From an uncultured Ignavibacteria bacterium (GTDB taxonomy: Bacteria > Bacteroidota > Ignavibacteria > Kapaibacteriales > UBA2268), in contig CAIOZA010000015.1 of assembly GCA_903862655.1 (NCBI GenBank), forward strand, positions 53,516-117,515: a stretch of 64,000 bases of DNA. Direction: 5' to 3'. A program made the translations under genes and the position numbers. Shown here piece after piece: positions 27,744 through 37,698 of the stretch (within the stretch, counting starts at the first letter, position 1; each line of letters begins with the position of its first letter). Below the pieces are notes generated by a model. It was not told the origin of the DNA and made no database searches. It saw nothing but the letters and a program-made list of their open reading frames with translations.

Positions 27744-29226
27744 CTTTTACCTTATTGACAATATAGTTCATACCAAGCAGACAAGAACTGGTAACAATTG
27801 AACCAATTGTAACACCCAAAACCCCATGAAACTTAATGTTCTGCCCGGTAAGGAATAGATTAGGTATCTTTGTTCTCGATGAAACCATAGTTTCGAGAGG
27901 CTTTGTAGCGTCATGCAGAATACCGTACATTGAGCCCTCGACTGTTCCGGTATAATCTCTATATGTCAGCGGAGTGGATGAACTTACAGATTGAATGCAG
28001 TCTTTTAACTCAGGATACTTCTGATAAATTAGATTCAACAATCTTTCAGTCTGATCTTGCTTGAATTGAAGATAATCATCACCTCTGTCACCGACGTAAG
28101 TATGCTCCCATTTCTTAACTTCATCAAATCTCATGTAAGTCATTACAATCATACTCCGGGCAAATTTCGTTGTATGCTTTGATGGAGGCGTCATCATTAG
28201 GTATAACTGAGGCCAATCTTTTGTGTCATATTTCCCACCAGACCAAACATCATCCATCCCGTAGTAATAATAGTTATGATTCAGCAAAGGGAAAGTATCC
28301 TCTTTCAGAGATATGTAGATGGTAAAATTAGATACAGTATTTTCTAAGGATTCTATTCTTTTGCGGTATGCTTTCTTTAGTTTATGCGATTCAATTAGCT
28401 CCAGTGTCCGTGCCGGATGAACATTCGAGATAAAATTCTTTGCATAAATCTTCTCTCCATTTATTAGCTCAACAGCTTTTAGCTCATCATTTTCAAAAAC
28501 AAAACTGTTGACTTCAGAATTATTTCTAACAGTTCCACCAAAACCCTTGATCGATTTAGTGAGCTGGCGAGCTATTTCTCCGCTTCCATTCTCAATTCTC
28601 CATGCACTTTCGATAAATGAATAATTAATCAAAGCATGGAGACTAAAGGGAGATTTACCCTTTACTCCCGCATAGAGAGGATTGGTGCCTGCGAGAACAT
28701 TCTGCAGATCTTTGTTTGATGTAATCGATTCGATATAGTTGCTGGCAATTATATTATTGATTTCAAGATCGAATGAATTCTCATCGATTTCAGTAAGGGT
28801 CATCAAATTCAATGCAATTGAAACTTCCTGAATTTTATTTACATATTTACTTATTGCTTCCTTTTCTGATGGAAAGTAGCTAAGCATTGTATCAGTAAAC
28901 CGTTCAAAGCCCTGGGCATAGCAATAATCTTTGCCACCGAAATGTATCTTATCAAAACAATCCTCATCCAACTTTTTCAATTTGAGTTTATCCATCAACT
29001 CAAAGTAGCGGAAATATTGATTCAGGATCTGACCTTCACCCAGACTACCGATATAATGAACCCCGGTTTCAAACACATGACCATCACGTCCAAAGTTCTG
29101 AAGACAGCCTCCGAGTTGAGAATTCTTCTCCAGAACACAAACATTATAGCCTTCTTTGCTGAGAGTATAGCCACAAAGCAAACCTCCTAGACCGCTACCG
29201 ACAATAACTATGTCAAAATTATTCAA
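27736..29226 (-). CDS. FAD-dependent desaturase-like oxidoreductase (CrtI/phytoene desaturase family)
   Basis: The 496-aa protein begins with the Rossmann dinucleotide motif IVIVGSGLGGLLCGYTLSKEG, with the ribose-binding Glu in VCVLEKN. A C-terminal FAD-binding segment follows (NLFLTGQNIKFHGVLGVTIGS). The layout is that of the amine-oxidase/phytoene-desaturase superfamily, which dehydrogenates or isomerises polyene chains. In this operon it could introduce or reposition double bonds in the acyl chain. It lies 1 nt after the large MMPL fusion gene and overlaps the C45 gene. Confidence 0.85.
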   Translation of the reverse strand: MNNFDIVIVGSGLGGLLCGYTLSKEGYNVCVLEKNSQLGGCLQNFGRDGHVFETGVHYIGSLGEGQILNQYFRYFELMDKLKLKKLDEDCFDKIHFGGKDYCYAQGFERFTDTMLSYFPSEKEAISKYVNKIQEVSIALNLMTLTEIDENSFDLEINNIIASNYIESITSNKDLQNVLAGTNPLYAGVKGKSPFSLHALINYSFIESAWRIENGSGEIARQLTKSIKGFGGTVRNNSEVNSFVFENDELKAVELINGEKIYAKNFISNVHPARTLELIESHKLKKAYRKRIESLENTVSNFTIYISLKEDTFPLLNHNYYYYGMDDVWSGGKYDTKDWPQLYLMMTPPSKHTTKFARSMIVMTYMRFDEVKKWEHTYVGDRGDDYLQFKQDQTERLLNLIYQKYPELKDCIQSVSSSTPLTYRDYTGTVEGSMYGILHDATKPLETMVSSRTKIPNLFLTGQNIKFHGVLGVTIGSIVTSSCLLGMNYIVNKVKDA

Positions 29227-29227
29227 A

Positions 29228-32200
29228 TTATATTGCTTTCTTTCTAATCACAAAAGTCAGATTCGATGTATATTTTGCATTATCAATAACATCAATACTG
29301 CAATTGAAGTTCACGAACATATCGATAATATCTTGCTTAGAATTATAATATAAATTTCCACTTGCAAGCTGATTGAATCCAAAAGTAGTCGAGAAGAATT
29401 CCGATAAATGAGAAACTTTTTGCCTGCCTTCAAGATCACTCACAGAATCTCGCAATACGAGAACACCATCAACACTTAGCGAATTCATACATTTATCCAC
29501 TAACTCTCTTTGTTCTTCCTTTGAAATATAATGAAGAATATCACTGAGTACAATGCCATCATATTTTTCAAAATTGAAATTCATTGCATCTGTACAATGG
29601 AACTTCACAGTATCCGGTTTGAAATGACAGTTGTGAGCTGTTTCAATTTTCTTTTGATCGATGTCTATACCAGTCAATTCACGTTTATCCGAGAGAAATG
29701 CCAACATATAAGTCATAAAACCGTATCCGCACCCAATATCCAGAATTTTACCGGTCTTGGGCAATTGTTCGTTAAATGGATCATAATTGTTCTCCATCAT
29801 AAGCTTTGAACGCAAGTACCACTCCAGCACCGGACCTTTGTATATATAATTCTTAATCAGAACATCTGTGAAATATTCAGGTCCTTCAGTTTCAGCGGAG
29901 AATTTAGCAAATTCATCCTTGTAATATTTTGATATATCCTTTGTAACTTCGCGATAATCCTTATCTAAGGAATAATCTTCATATTTAATCGGGTCTAGAA
30001 ACTTAATATCAATTATGCCTCTTCTCACAAGTATCTCTCCCTTTGTAACGCATCTGCCTGTGCCGTGGAGCATTATCGGAAGAATATCCAGCTTCATCAT
30101 TTCTGCTATTAAGAATGCACCTTTGTGGAAGCGTTGCAGTTTATAATCCTGCGAACGAGTTCCCTCCGGGAAAACTAATATCGAATATCCCTGACTTACG
30201 AGAGTATGCAGTTTTTCGAAACTGTTCTCAACTCCCATCGTGGTCGGGTAGAATTCCAGAAATTTAACAACCCTGCCGAACACAGGACTATTCCACACCC
30301 AATCGTTGGTTAGCATTGCTATTTTAGGACTAATGGATAATAGAAAAAGCAGATCAACATGGGACTGATGATTGCAAATAATCAGTCGCGGTTTATCAAA
30401 TATTTCGGGATAATATCCATGCAATCTCTTCGGAATATGAACGCTGTTGTAATACGCAACTTTCATAAGATTATATATAGCTTTATGAAAAAGCTTCTTC
30501 CTAAAGTTAAAACTCGATTTGGTGCGGATTATACCAAAAATAAAAAAGCCTAATATTATACCAAGCATACTGCCGGTAAAGAAAATAATATAGGTTATGA
30601 AAGTCCAGATGAAGTTAAACAGTGTCATGGGAAGAAATCGTTTCTTTCCACGATGGTGTGTTAGCTGATTAAAGAGCAGTGGCTCTATTGCATAAGAGAT
30701 TATTACAACTGCAACCATGCCAATGATTGATATCAGATAGATTGAATTTAATGAAGGATGCTTCGCAAATCCCAAGACTGCCACACCAACAATTGTTGTT
30801 GATGAGGAGGTAAGAATAGCTTTTCTGTAGGAAGGCATATCATCAATTCCTGTTTTGAACTTCTGCGTCAGTCCTCGCATCATCAGAACACTGTAATCAA
30901 CGCCTAATCCAAAAATAAATGTAGAAATTATTATATTAAAAATATTGAAGCTTGTTTTGGTTGCACCCATATATCCAAGAGTTATCAACCAGCTCAGAAA
31001 CATGGGAATCGCTGCAATCAGCCCAGTTTCAATTCTTCCGAATGATAAAATCAGAATTATAGTTACGACGATAAGAGATAAATTAACCAATGTCTCAAAA
31101 TCAGTCTTAATCTCACTGACAAGACTTCTTGTGATTTGCTGTTTATCGAATATAAATGAATCCGGATTGCTGTCAAATTTGCTCAGAATGGATGCTTTGT
31201 TTACAGAATCTGCTTTTATGATAGTAGATATGATTACCTTAGAATCAATGAAAGATATTTTATCCTGCAGATTAGTTGAATTCAGAATGTTAATTGATCT
31301 TGTGTCAATAGGTAGATAGGTCTTATCAAGCATCGCAAAGAATTCATTAAAAGCATCAGATTTAAATTTATATTCAATTTTCTTTTTTTCGATCGCTTGC
31401 TTTAGTTTTGCCTTCTTCGATTCAGTCCAGAATTCATTCCATCGGTCAATCTTGATTTTCTGCAACGAATCAGACAGAATCAGCCCGTTAAGGCCTGAGT
31501 AACTTCTGACAATCTTACGACTCTTTAGATCTTCGAGTTGATTGCTAACAGCTTCATTCTTAGTTAGAGCATCCTGAAGATTGTTTCCTATTGAAATAAG
31601 AAAAATAGTCTTCGTTCTGGCTCCTGATACATTTGTTATCTTATTCTCGGCAACGGCAAGTGTTTGAGTAACGAAGTTCATTTTCGACAGATCGGGTTCG
31701 AAAGCTACACTTCCGGCGTAAAATAGGCTGATTATCGTTAACAAAATCAAAACTAATATTACAATTTTATTCTTTTCATACCGATAGTTAGTAATTCTCT
31801 GAATAAATTTGAAATCAGGCTTTGATGTTGAAATGTTCTTAATCAAATGTGGCAGAATTACAATTGCGAAAAATGCCGCCCCAATAAGACTGAATCCTGC
31901 GAAAAGACCTAAGTCGCTAAGAACTTTAGATTTAACAAACAACAAACAGAAAAATGCCGCAACTGTTGTAAGAGCGCAAACTATGATTGTGAACGACATA
32001 TCCTTGATTACAGTTTCGATAGACTTCTTCTGCTGATAGTAGCTAATCACATAAAGTGAATAGTCAACTATGATTCCAAGAATTATTGAACCAACTCCCA
32101 GGGAAATTGCCGAAACCTGACCTTTCAGGAGATAGATCATTCCCAAGGCTATGGCACCACCGTACACGGCAGGAAGGAATGCCAGAAATGCTGCTTTGAT

Positions 32201-33076
32201 ACTCCTGAAAGCCACGAAATTTATGATTATTATACCAAAAAAGGAGAGGAAAACCGTTAATATAATATCCTGCTTCAATTGTCTTGCATTTCCTACCGAA
32301 ACCGGGATCAATCCATAGTAATCAATATTTACATTAGATTTGAAGTCTTTTCCAATTTGGAATTTTATCTTATCTATACCGGTAATTAGTTCTGAATTTT
32401 TGGATGTTTCATTGGAGGGATTAGCTGAACTGATGAACAGTAGCAAATTCTTTTTATCTTTAGAAAAAATGCGGCTGTTATAAATCGTGTAATCATCTAA
32501 TTCCTGAAGAGAATTCAGCTTCTGTACCGCTAGAAATGTTAATCCAAGGGGATCCAGCATCATATATCTTGATAAAGATGCGCCAACCGGGGATGTGATT
32601 GTCCTATAAACCTCATCCATCTTTAGTGAAGCATTCTCTCCCATCAGAAGTGAATCAATCTTAGTATAATCCGTAGAATCAAGATAGATGGGCAGATGGG
32701 CATTGAATGCAGTGAAAATATCATTCAAAAAGTTAGGATTTACTTCGTAGATTATCTTTTTTATATGTTGCTTTAGATCAGCTTCTAAACTCCTAGTCAG
32801 TGAATCACCAACAGTAATCAGCTCATCAGGAGCTAATCTTGAACTATCGGTGAATGAAATATTAACAATTATTTTATCGGAATAATTGTTGTTCCGATAT
32901 ACCAGACTTAACTTATCCATGTTCTTATAGTCGGGCAGAAGTTTGGCTATATTTTCTTCGTATTGTATCTTAGAAGCAAGGAATAATGAAGCTAAGAATG
33001 AAATCAGCACAAATCCGACAAAAACTGCTTTGTGAGAAAAGAAAAACTGATATATTTTGAAAAATATTTCGCCCAT
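29228..33076 (-). CDS. trifunctional MMPL transporter / lysophospholipid acyltransferase / SAM methyltransferase
   Basis: The 1282-aa protein joins three parts. Residues 1-860 are an RND/MMPL lipid exporter with two large extracytoplasmic loops and two membrane bundles (GVGSIILGIIVDYSLYVISYY, FGLGVDYSVLMMRG). About residues 880-1080 are a PlsC-type acyltransferase with NHQSHVD near 900 and FPEGTRS near 967. The end is a class I methyltransferase (KILDIGCGYGFM near 1109, GIDID). This arrangement is known in flexirubin clusters of Bacteroidota. It likely acylates or methylates and flips the product lipid. It is preceded by the GT2 gene with a 4-nt gap. Confidence 0.88.
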   Translation of the reverse strand: MGEIFFKIYQFFFSHKAVFVGFVLISFLASLFLASKIQYEENIAKLLPDYKNMDKLSLVYRNNNYSDKIIVNISFTDSSRLAPDELITVGDSLTRSLEADLKQHIKKIIYEVNPNFLNDIFTAFNAHLPIYLDSTDYTKIDSLLMGENASLKMDEVYRTITSPVGASLSRYMMLDPLGLTFLAVQKLNSLQELDDYTIYNSRIFSKDKKNLLLFISSANPSNETSKNSELITGIDKIKFQIGKDFKSNVNIDYYGLIPVSVGNARQLKQDIILTVFLSFFGIIIINFVAFRSIKAAFLAFLPAVYGGAIALGMIYLLKGQVSAISLGVGSIILGIIVDYSLYVISYYQQKKSIETVIKDMSFTIIVCALTTVAAFFCLLFVKSKVLSDLGLFAGFSLIGAAFFAIVILPHLIKNISTSKPDFKFIQRITNYRYEKNKIVILVLILLTIISLFYAGSVAFEPDLSKMNFVTQTLAVAENKITNVSGARTKTIFLISIGNNLQDALTKNEAVSNQLEDLKSRKIVRSYSGLNGLILSDSLQKIKIDRWNEFWTESKKAKLKQAIEKKKIEYKFKSDAFNEFFAMLDKTYLPIDTRSINILNSTNLQDKISFIDSKVIISTIIKADSVNKASILSKFDSNPDSFIFDKQQITRSLVSEIKTDFETLVNLSLIVVTIILILSFGRIETGLIAAIPMFLSWLITLGYMGATKTSFNIFNIIISTFIFGLGVDYSVLMMRGLTQKFKTGIDDMPSYRKAILTSSSTTIVGVAVLGFAKHPSLNSIYLISIIGMVAVVIISYAIEPLLFNQLTHHRGKKRFLPMTLFNFIWTFITYIIFFTGSMLGIILGFFIFGIIRTKSSFNFRKKLFHKAIYNLMKVAYYNSVHIPKRLHGYYPEIFDKPRLIICNHQSHVDLLFLLSISPKIAMLTNDWVWNSPVFGRVVKFLEFYPTTMGVENSFEKLHTLVSQGYSILVFPEGTRSQDYKLQRFHKGAFLIAEMMKLDILPIMLHGTGRCVTKGEILVRRGIIDIKFLDPIKYEDYSLDKDYREVTKDISKYYKDEFAKFSAETEGPEYFTDVLIKNYIYKGPVLEWYLRSKLMMENNYDPFNEQLPKTGKILDIGCGYGFMTYMLAFLSDKRELTGIDIDQKKIETAHNCHFKPDTVKFHCTDAMNFNFEKYDGIVLSDILHYISKEEQRELVDKCMNSLSVDGVLVLRDSVSDLEGRQKVSHLSEFFSTTFGFNQLASGNLYYNSKQDIIDMFVNFNCSIDVIDNAKYTSNLTFVIRKKAI

Positions 33077-33080
33077 TTTA

Positions 33081-34265
33081 TTATCTGTAATTCTTTCGGA
33101 ATATCATGAAAATCAAATAGCTAATTATGAAAATGCCACTTGCAGCGATTAATGCAAACGCAAAACTACCAATAACATACTGAACTAATTCGTGCTTTAT
33201 AAAATTGAATGAGATTAAACTTTGAAGATTTTGAATTCCGTTAGGATTGTTAAGGATATATCCACCAGTGATATAGCTTAAGTACATTATAAAAGGCATC
33301 ATTGGAGGAATACTGATATTCGAAGCTGTAAGGACTATGATCTTGTTTAATTTGAAGAAATGAGCAAGAGAAACAGCTATTATCATTTGCCAGCCCCAAA
33401 TAGGGACAATACCGCAAAAAATCCCAAGAGCTATTGCAAATGATAATCGAATATTAGATTCTGTATTCTTGCGAAACTGTTCTGTTACGAACTTCTTTAT
33501 ATTTTCTTTGTTTAGACTCTTTAAAACAAATAAGGGTTTTATCCAAAGCAAAGCTATAATTACAAGAATTGTATTAAGAATGCTGATTCTGGCAAAATCT
33601 GTAAGCGGTCTGAAGTGAGAAACTCGTTCTTCTTTCGGGAAATACTTTACCGAAACAGGAACTGACATAACCGGGATATCATGCCAATTAGCTCTTACCA
33701 GAACTTCGATTTCAAATTCAAATTTCTTGGTATAGAAGTTTATCTTGTTGATGGCTTTCAGTGGATAAAGTCTGTATCCAGATTGAGTATCCGGTAACTT
33801 AATGCCTGTTTCGACAGAATACCAGAAATTAGAGAACTTATGTCCGAATGAGCTTTTTCCCGGGATTCCTGCCTGCTCCATGTTTCTGTTCCCCACTATC
33901 AGCGAGCCTGGACATTCAATTATCATTTCAATAAAATTTGGAATGTCTTCAGGAAAGTGCTGACCATCGGAATCGATTGTTATAGCATATTCATAACCAA
34001 GTTCAGATGCCCTCTTAAATCCGGCAAGCAAAGCAGATCCTTTACCTTGATTTGAATCAAAATGCAATATCTCTAAATCTCTGAACCGGCTGAGAATGTC
34101 ACGGGTATTATCAGTTGAACCATCATTTACTATAATAATATTAGTTGTGTAGATTTTGATTTTATTCAGAACTGATTCCAAAGTTCTGTCATTGTTATAG
34201 CTGGGAACAATAACACAGCACTTTAATTCATCGATTATATCATTGTATTTTTTCAGTTCTGTCAT
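33081..34265 (-). CDS. GT2 glycosyltransferase with C-terminal DUF2062
   Basis: Residues 10-230 are a GT-A domain: CCVIVPSYNNDRTLESV, IIIVNDGSTDNT, the metal site TIDSDGQHFPED and GSGYRLYP-like QSGYRLYPL. About 260-385 is the DUF2062 membrane domain (FAIALGIFCGIVPIWGWQMI, SNISIPPMMPF), found in flexirubin and aryl-polyene glycosyltransferases. It probably adds a sugar to the product lipid at the inner membrane. The gene sits between the dehydratase and the MMPL fusion with gaps of 7 and 4 nt. Confidence 0.88.
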   Translation of the reverse strand: MTELKKYNDIIDELKCCVIVPSYNNDRTLESVLNKIKIYTTNIIIVNDGSTDNTRDILSRFRDLEILHFDSNQGKGSALLAGFKRASELGYEYAITIDSDGQHFPEDIPNFIEMIIECPGSLIVGNRNMEQAGIPGKSSFGHKFSNFWYSVETGIKLPDTQSGYRLYPLKAINKINFYTKKFEFEIEVLVRANWHDIPVMSVPVSVKYFPKEERVSHFRPLTDFARISILNTILVIIALLWIKPLFVLKSLNKENIKKFVTEQFRKNTESNIRLSFAIALGIFCGIVPIWGWQMIIAVSLAHFFKLNKIIVLTASNISIPPMMPFIMYLSYITGGYILNNPNGIQNLQSLISFNFIKHELVQYVIGSFAFALIAASGIFIISYLIFMIFRKNYR

Positions 34266-34272
34266 TTGAAAT

Positions 34273-34659
34273 TTATGCGGACAATCGTGAGAATATTCCC
34301 TTAAACTTTAAATATTTTGTAGAATAAATATTGATAATAGCTTCAACACTCACTTCATCTACACTTAATTTATGTAAAGCGATATTAAGTGTATAAGTAT
34401 CTGTTGTATTGGGAATAATTGGTTTTAAAAACTTGATATAATCTGATTCTACAAGCATACAAGGCATTCTCGACAATCCTGAAAGGCAATCCGTTATAAT
34501 TTCTATGAGACAAACTCCAGGCACAACAGGCTGATCGGGGAAATGCCCCCTGAATACATTATGCTCGGGGTTAAACTTAATCAATAAATTAACATTGTTC
34601 GGATCATCAATGATATCCATTCCGGTTATTTTATAGAAATTGTCCTTACCACTAGTCAT
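34273..34659 (-). CDS. 3-hydroxyacyl-ACP dehydratase, FabZ-like
   Basis: The 128-aa hotdog-fold protein carries the active-site motif HNVFRGHFPDQPVVPGVCLI, with the FabZ His-x8-Pro spacing. It removes water from 3-hydroxyacyl-ACP, making the trans double bond at each elongation cycle. In an operon with ketosynthases but no enoyl reductase, the double bond would stay and a polyene would grow. It overlaps the lipoprotein gene by 8 nt and ends 7 nt before the GT2 gene. Confidence 0.87.
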   Translation of the reverse strand: MTSGKDNFYKITGMDIIDDPNNVNLLIKFNPEHNVFRGHFPDQPVVPGVCLIEIITDCLSGLSRMPCMLVESDYIKFLKPIIPNTTDTYTLNIALHKLSVDEVSVEAIINIYSTKYLKFKGIFSRLSA

Positions 34660-35293
34660 CAGTCAAAACCTCCAAACCTAATTCAATATCAAAATCTCTA
34701 TGTTTTAAATATAGTTTTTCCGGTATTGAGTCCTTTGAATACTCAATTGTGAGCTCTATTTGCGGATTTCCGGATGATGCCGACTCGATTTTCTTAATGA
34801 AAGGCTTATCGGCATAAAAATAATGATAAAGCCACGTTCCAAAGTTGTTAATCCTTAATAATCTCAAATCTGATTTATTGTCTGCAAAAAGCTCAATTCT
34901 GTTGTTCTTTAAATAATCTGTAAAAATTAACCTAACGTCCTGCGCTATCAGATCAAATAAATCCTGTCTGTTGATTTGCTCAATTGCAAAATTTATAATA
35001 TAAGAATTATTTTTTACATTAAGATCAAAAAGCTTTATCCCCATTTCAGTTAGAAGAATTGTGTGCAGGGAACTATCCGATTCCTTCTTAACAATCAGCA
35101 ATCCTGTAAGGTAATTCTTATAAATATTTATCTCTGATTTGAATTTTACTGTTTGAATAGAATCAGGGAAAATAGGTTTGTATGAAACAGCTTCTTTAGA
35201 TATAGGAATGAACTCATACCCAGAATACTTCGAGCCGGTGCATGAGAGCAGAAATATGCAGATTATGAAGCTACTTAATACTAAACTTTTCAT
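34652..35293 (-). CDS. outer-membrane lipoprotein of the polyene-like cluster (DUF3261-like)
   Basis: I start it at 35293 to give the lipoprotein signal MKSLVLSSFIICIFLLSCTG. The 5-residue longer start at 35308 is less likely. The mature part is about 195 residues of beta-rich sequence ending with FDIELGLEVLTDD. Lipoproteins of this kind, next to LolA and MMPL genes in aryl-polyene clusters (DUF3261), are thought to help place the product in the outer membrane. Sequence similarity is weak, so family membership rests on context. It overlaps LolA by 23 nt and the dehydratase by 8 nt. Confidence 0.6.
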   Translation of the reverse strand: MKSLVLSSFIICIFLLSCTGSKYSGYEFIPISKEAVSYKPIFPDSIQTVKFKSEINIYKNYLTGLLIVKKESDSSLHTILLTEMGIKLFDLNVKNNSYIINFAIEQINRQDLFDLIAQDVRLIFTDYLKNNRIELFADNKSDLRLLRINNFGTWLYHYFYADKPFIKKIESASSGNPQIELTIEYSKDSIPEKLYLKHRDFDIELGLEVLTDD

Positions 35294-35921
35294 CGGATAT
35301 TGTCTCATTTACTTTTCTGTCAATAAATTCAATTTTTGTGTAATCACCAGATGGTTCAGCAAGTTCCAGCTTCACGACTGAATAATCCTTTTTGCTGATG
35401 TGCATATTTATCGTTTTGAGAAATGACGCCATATTTTTATTCTGAGGAAATAGTTTAAGCAAAAACTGTGATTCATTTTCGAAGAATGCTATCTTGAATT
35501 CCTTAGAGTTAAGGACATTACCCTGAAGACTCATTGACATAATCTCAGCGATTTTACGAAACATATCGTTAGACTGTGTGTTCAGCACTTTCGATTTTTT
35601 GCTGTCCTTTATCAATATGTTATCACCGTTAAATACAATCACATAGCTGTATGGTTTGTCATACTGCCATCTTAATAGGTTTTCCTTCTTAAAATAGAAC
35701 TTTCCCTTCGATTTAACTACTTCAGATATCACACTCAGGTTCTTTTCCTGAGAAAAACTGCTTTGAATTGTAACAATCGTTTTAGAAATTGCTTCAAATT
35801 TCTTCTTAAATCCCTCTATATCCTTCATATCCTTGAATTGATTTGTCTGTGCGGACAATCCAAGCGTGAGAAACATTAAAAATAATATCGATATTAATGC
35901 TTTTCTAATTATCATATCCAT
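35271..35921 (-). CDS. LolA-like periplasmic lipid carrier
   Basis: The 216-aa protein has a signal peptide (ISILFLMFLTLGLSAQ) and the LolA/LolB beta-barrel pattern: TIQSSFSQEKNLSVISEVVKSKGKFYFKKENLLRWQY, then YVIVFNGDNILIKD. LolA-like proteins occur in most aryl-polyene and flexirubin clusters and shuttle the lipid across the periplasm. It probably receives the product from the MMPL exporter and passes it to the adjacent lipoprotein. The ATG at 35921 overlaps the deacetylase by 17 nt; an ATG at 35915 is also possible. Confidence 0.83.
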   Translation of the reverse strand: MDMIIRKALISILFLMFLTLGLSAQTNQFKDMKDIEGFKKKFEAISKTIVTIQSSFSQEKNLSVISEVVKSKGKFYFKKENLLRWQYDKPYSYVIVFNGDNILIKDSKKSKVLNTQSNDMFRKIAEIMSMSLQGNVLNSKEFKIAFFENESQFLLKLFPQNKNMASFLKTINMHISKKDYSVVKLELAEPSGDYTKIEFIDRKVNETISDEKFSIK

Positions 35922-36705
35922 TGATTCCTAATAATTCATCGAGCCGGACTATCCGATAGTTTTGGCTTAAAATATAATCTATATACTCAGTTAAATGTTC
36001 AGCTGTATTTGCTCTGTTATCGTGAAGGAGAACAATACTACCGGGTTTCAATTTCCTTTTAATTCTCGCCATAACCCGCTCAGGTGCTAGTGTTGTGTCG
36101 AGTGATCTAACCGACCAGCCAATTACGTCATATCCCATCTGATTGACTGCCTTTTTGACCGAAGGATTGGTCACCCCATAAGGCGGTCTGAAGAACCGGA
36201 CTTGCTTTCCGGTTATGTCATAAATTAATTTATGAGTTAACACCAGTTCAGATTTAATAACATCAACTCCATTTAGTGTTAATGTCGGAGAATGTTTATA
36301 GGTGTGATTGCCGACCAGGTGTCCTTCAGAAACTATCCTGTTTAAAATCTCTTTGTTCTTCTCTAATGTTTCTCCGAATATTTCCTGGTTCTGGTGAATT
36401 GTCTTACCAACTACAAAGAAAGTTGCTCTAATATTGTATTTTGCAAGTATATCGAGTATCTTTGGGGTTAATTCTGAATCAATCCCATCATCAAAAGTGA
36501 GAGCTGTTATTCTTTCTTTTGTTTTAATGGAGCAGTTAGTTTTGAGAAAGTATCCCGTTTTAATAATAAAAACACCATAGATCGTAGCACAAATATAAAT
36601 CCACGCCAAAATAGGTAAAACATATAAAAATGAACTCTTAAAAAAGAGGACGGTAATCACTAAATTCATTGCTAAGACAATATTGACATTACGATAATTT
36701 AGCAT
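35905..36705 (-). CDS. polysaccharide deacetylase (NodB/CE4) family protein
   Basis: The 266-aa protein has two N-terminal membrane segments (residues 8-50) and a CE4 domain. TFDDG (catalytic base and metal Asp), GNHTYKHS (metal His pair), RPPYG and IVLLHDN are all intact. Family members remove acetyl groups from amino sugars in a metal-dependent way. Next to a glycosyltransferase it may deacetylate the product's sugar, or a cell-wall sugar near the export site. It overlaps the KS-like gene by 7 nt and LolA by 17 nt. Confidence 0.88.
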   Translation of the reverse strand: MLNYRNVNIVLAMNLVITVLFFKSSFLYVLPILAWIYICATIYGVFIIKTGYFLKTNCSIKTKERITALTFDDGIDSELTPKILDILAKYNIRATFFVVGKTIHQNQEIFGETLEKNKEILNRIVSEGHLVGNHTYKHSPTLTLNGVDVIKSELVLTHKLIYDITGKQVRFFRPPYGVTNPSVKKAVNQMGYDVIGWSVRSLDTTLAPERVMARIKRKLKPGSIVLLHDNRANTAEHLTEYIDYILSQNYRIVRLDELLGINGYDN

Positions 36706-37697
36706 TTTGAAACCAGTATCAGTGATTGAGTGAGATTTCTGAAATTATTCAAAATCAGAACTTTTTCATAATTGCTTTTAATTCTACCCTTGATAACAAG
36801 TTCATCAGGTATTTGTTGTGTTTTAATTATTGAAGCGGCAAAATTCAGAGCGTTAACGGTAGCAGTCATTGATTCACCTGTTATGTGCTTCCACATTTCA
36901 AATAAAGGTACGTCTGGAGCCAGTTTTTGTTCTGTTAACCATCTTGTATCTGTTGATCCTTCAAGGATTAGGTCCAGATCATTAATATGAAGATTGTTAT
37001 CCTCTAAAAATCTAAAAATATTTCTACCAAAATCTACCTCAGTTGTTGAGGTACGGATATCATCAATTTTGCAGTAATTGAAATCGGATTCAACATTTGT
37101 TAAAACAAACATTCCGCATGATTCTCCAAATATAGTATCGCCTACACACCAGCCGGCAGACTTCATCGAAGTGTACATCAGATCTGTGATTTCATCAAAA
37201 CCACCAACAAGCACATTTTCAGCATCTTTGTCATTCAACAGCATAATAGCATCGGTAAGGGCATTTTCAAAAGATAAACCGCCATGAGAATATGTATAAT
37301 TATATCCATTACACTTCAGCATTAAAGCTATCTGAGAATTTACAGAATTGTGAGTCGATTGAATGAAAGCTGTTGGTGTAAGCTGTTTTTCGGCGTTATC
37401 TAACATTGCGTCTAGGAACACTGTTGTATCACTGAAGCATCCAAAACCCGTTCCAAGCACGATAGCATCAACATTATCCAAGCCGGCATCATTGAGAGCG
37501 ATTTTTGCAGATGTAGTGCCCATCTTCAGAATTTTGCTCATCCTTCTTATTGCTACAGGATTAATAAACTTCTTATAATCTGGCTCCATGCATGTCAGAT
37601 AGGGTATAAGGTTAGAATTAGGATCGATGTGAAACTTCTTATTCTCACAATCCCAATTTGGAGCAATCAGCCCCATTCCTTTGATGAATACGCTCAT
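36699..37697 (-). CDS. ketosynthase-like protein lacking the catalytic triad (chain-length-factor-like)
   Basis: The 332-aa protein has the thiolase-fold ketosynthase pattern (VDAIVLGTGFGCFSDTTVFLD, QSTHNSVNSQIAL) but not its active site. YSHGGLSFEN replaces TACSSSA, putting Gly140 at the Cys position. The His motifs of AHGTGT and GHTLGA are absent too. It resembles the non-catalytic partner of KS-alpha/KS-beta pairs, and the intact KS gene is 1 nt upstream. I start at the ATG at 37697; the TTG at 37706 overlaps the KS stop. A heterodimer is the natural inference. Confidence 0.78.
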   Translation of the reverse strand: MSVFIKGMGLIAPNWDCENKKFHIDPNSNLIPYLTCMEPDYKKFINPVAIRRMSKILKMGTTSAKIALNDAGLDNVDAIVLGTGFGCFSDTTVFLDAMLDNAEKQLTPTAFIQSTHNSVNSQIALMLKCNGYNYTYSHGGLSFENALTDAIMLLNDKDAENVLVGGFDEITDLMYTSMKSAGWCVGDTIFGESCGMFVLTNVESDFNYCKIDDIRTSTTEVDFGRNIFRFLEDNNLHINDLDLILEGSTDTRWLTEQKLAPDVPLFEMWKHITGESMTATVNALNFAASIIKTQQIPDELVIKGRIKSNYEKVLILNNFRNLTQSLILVSKC

Positions 37698-37698
37698 A

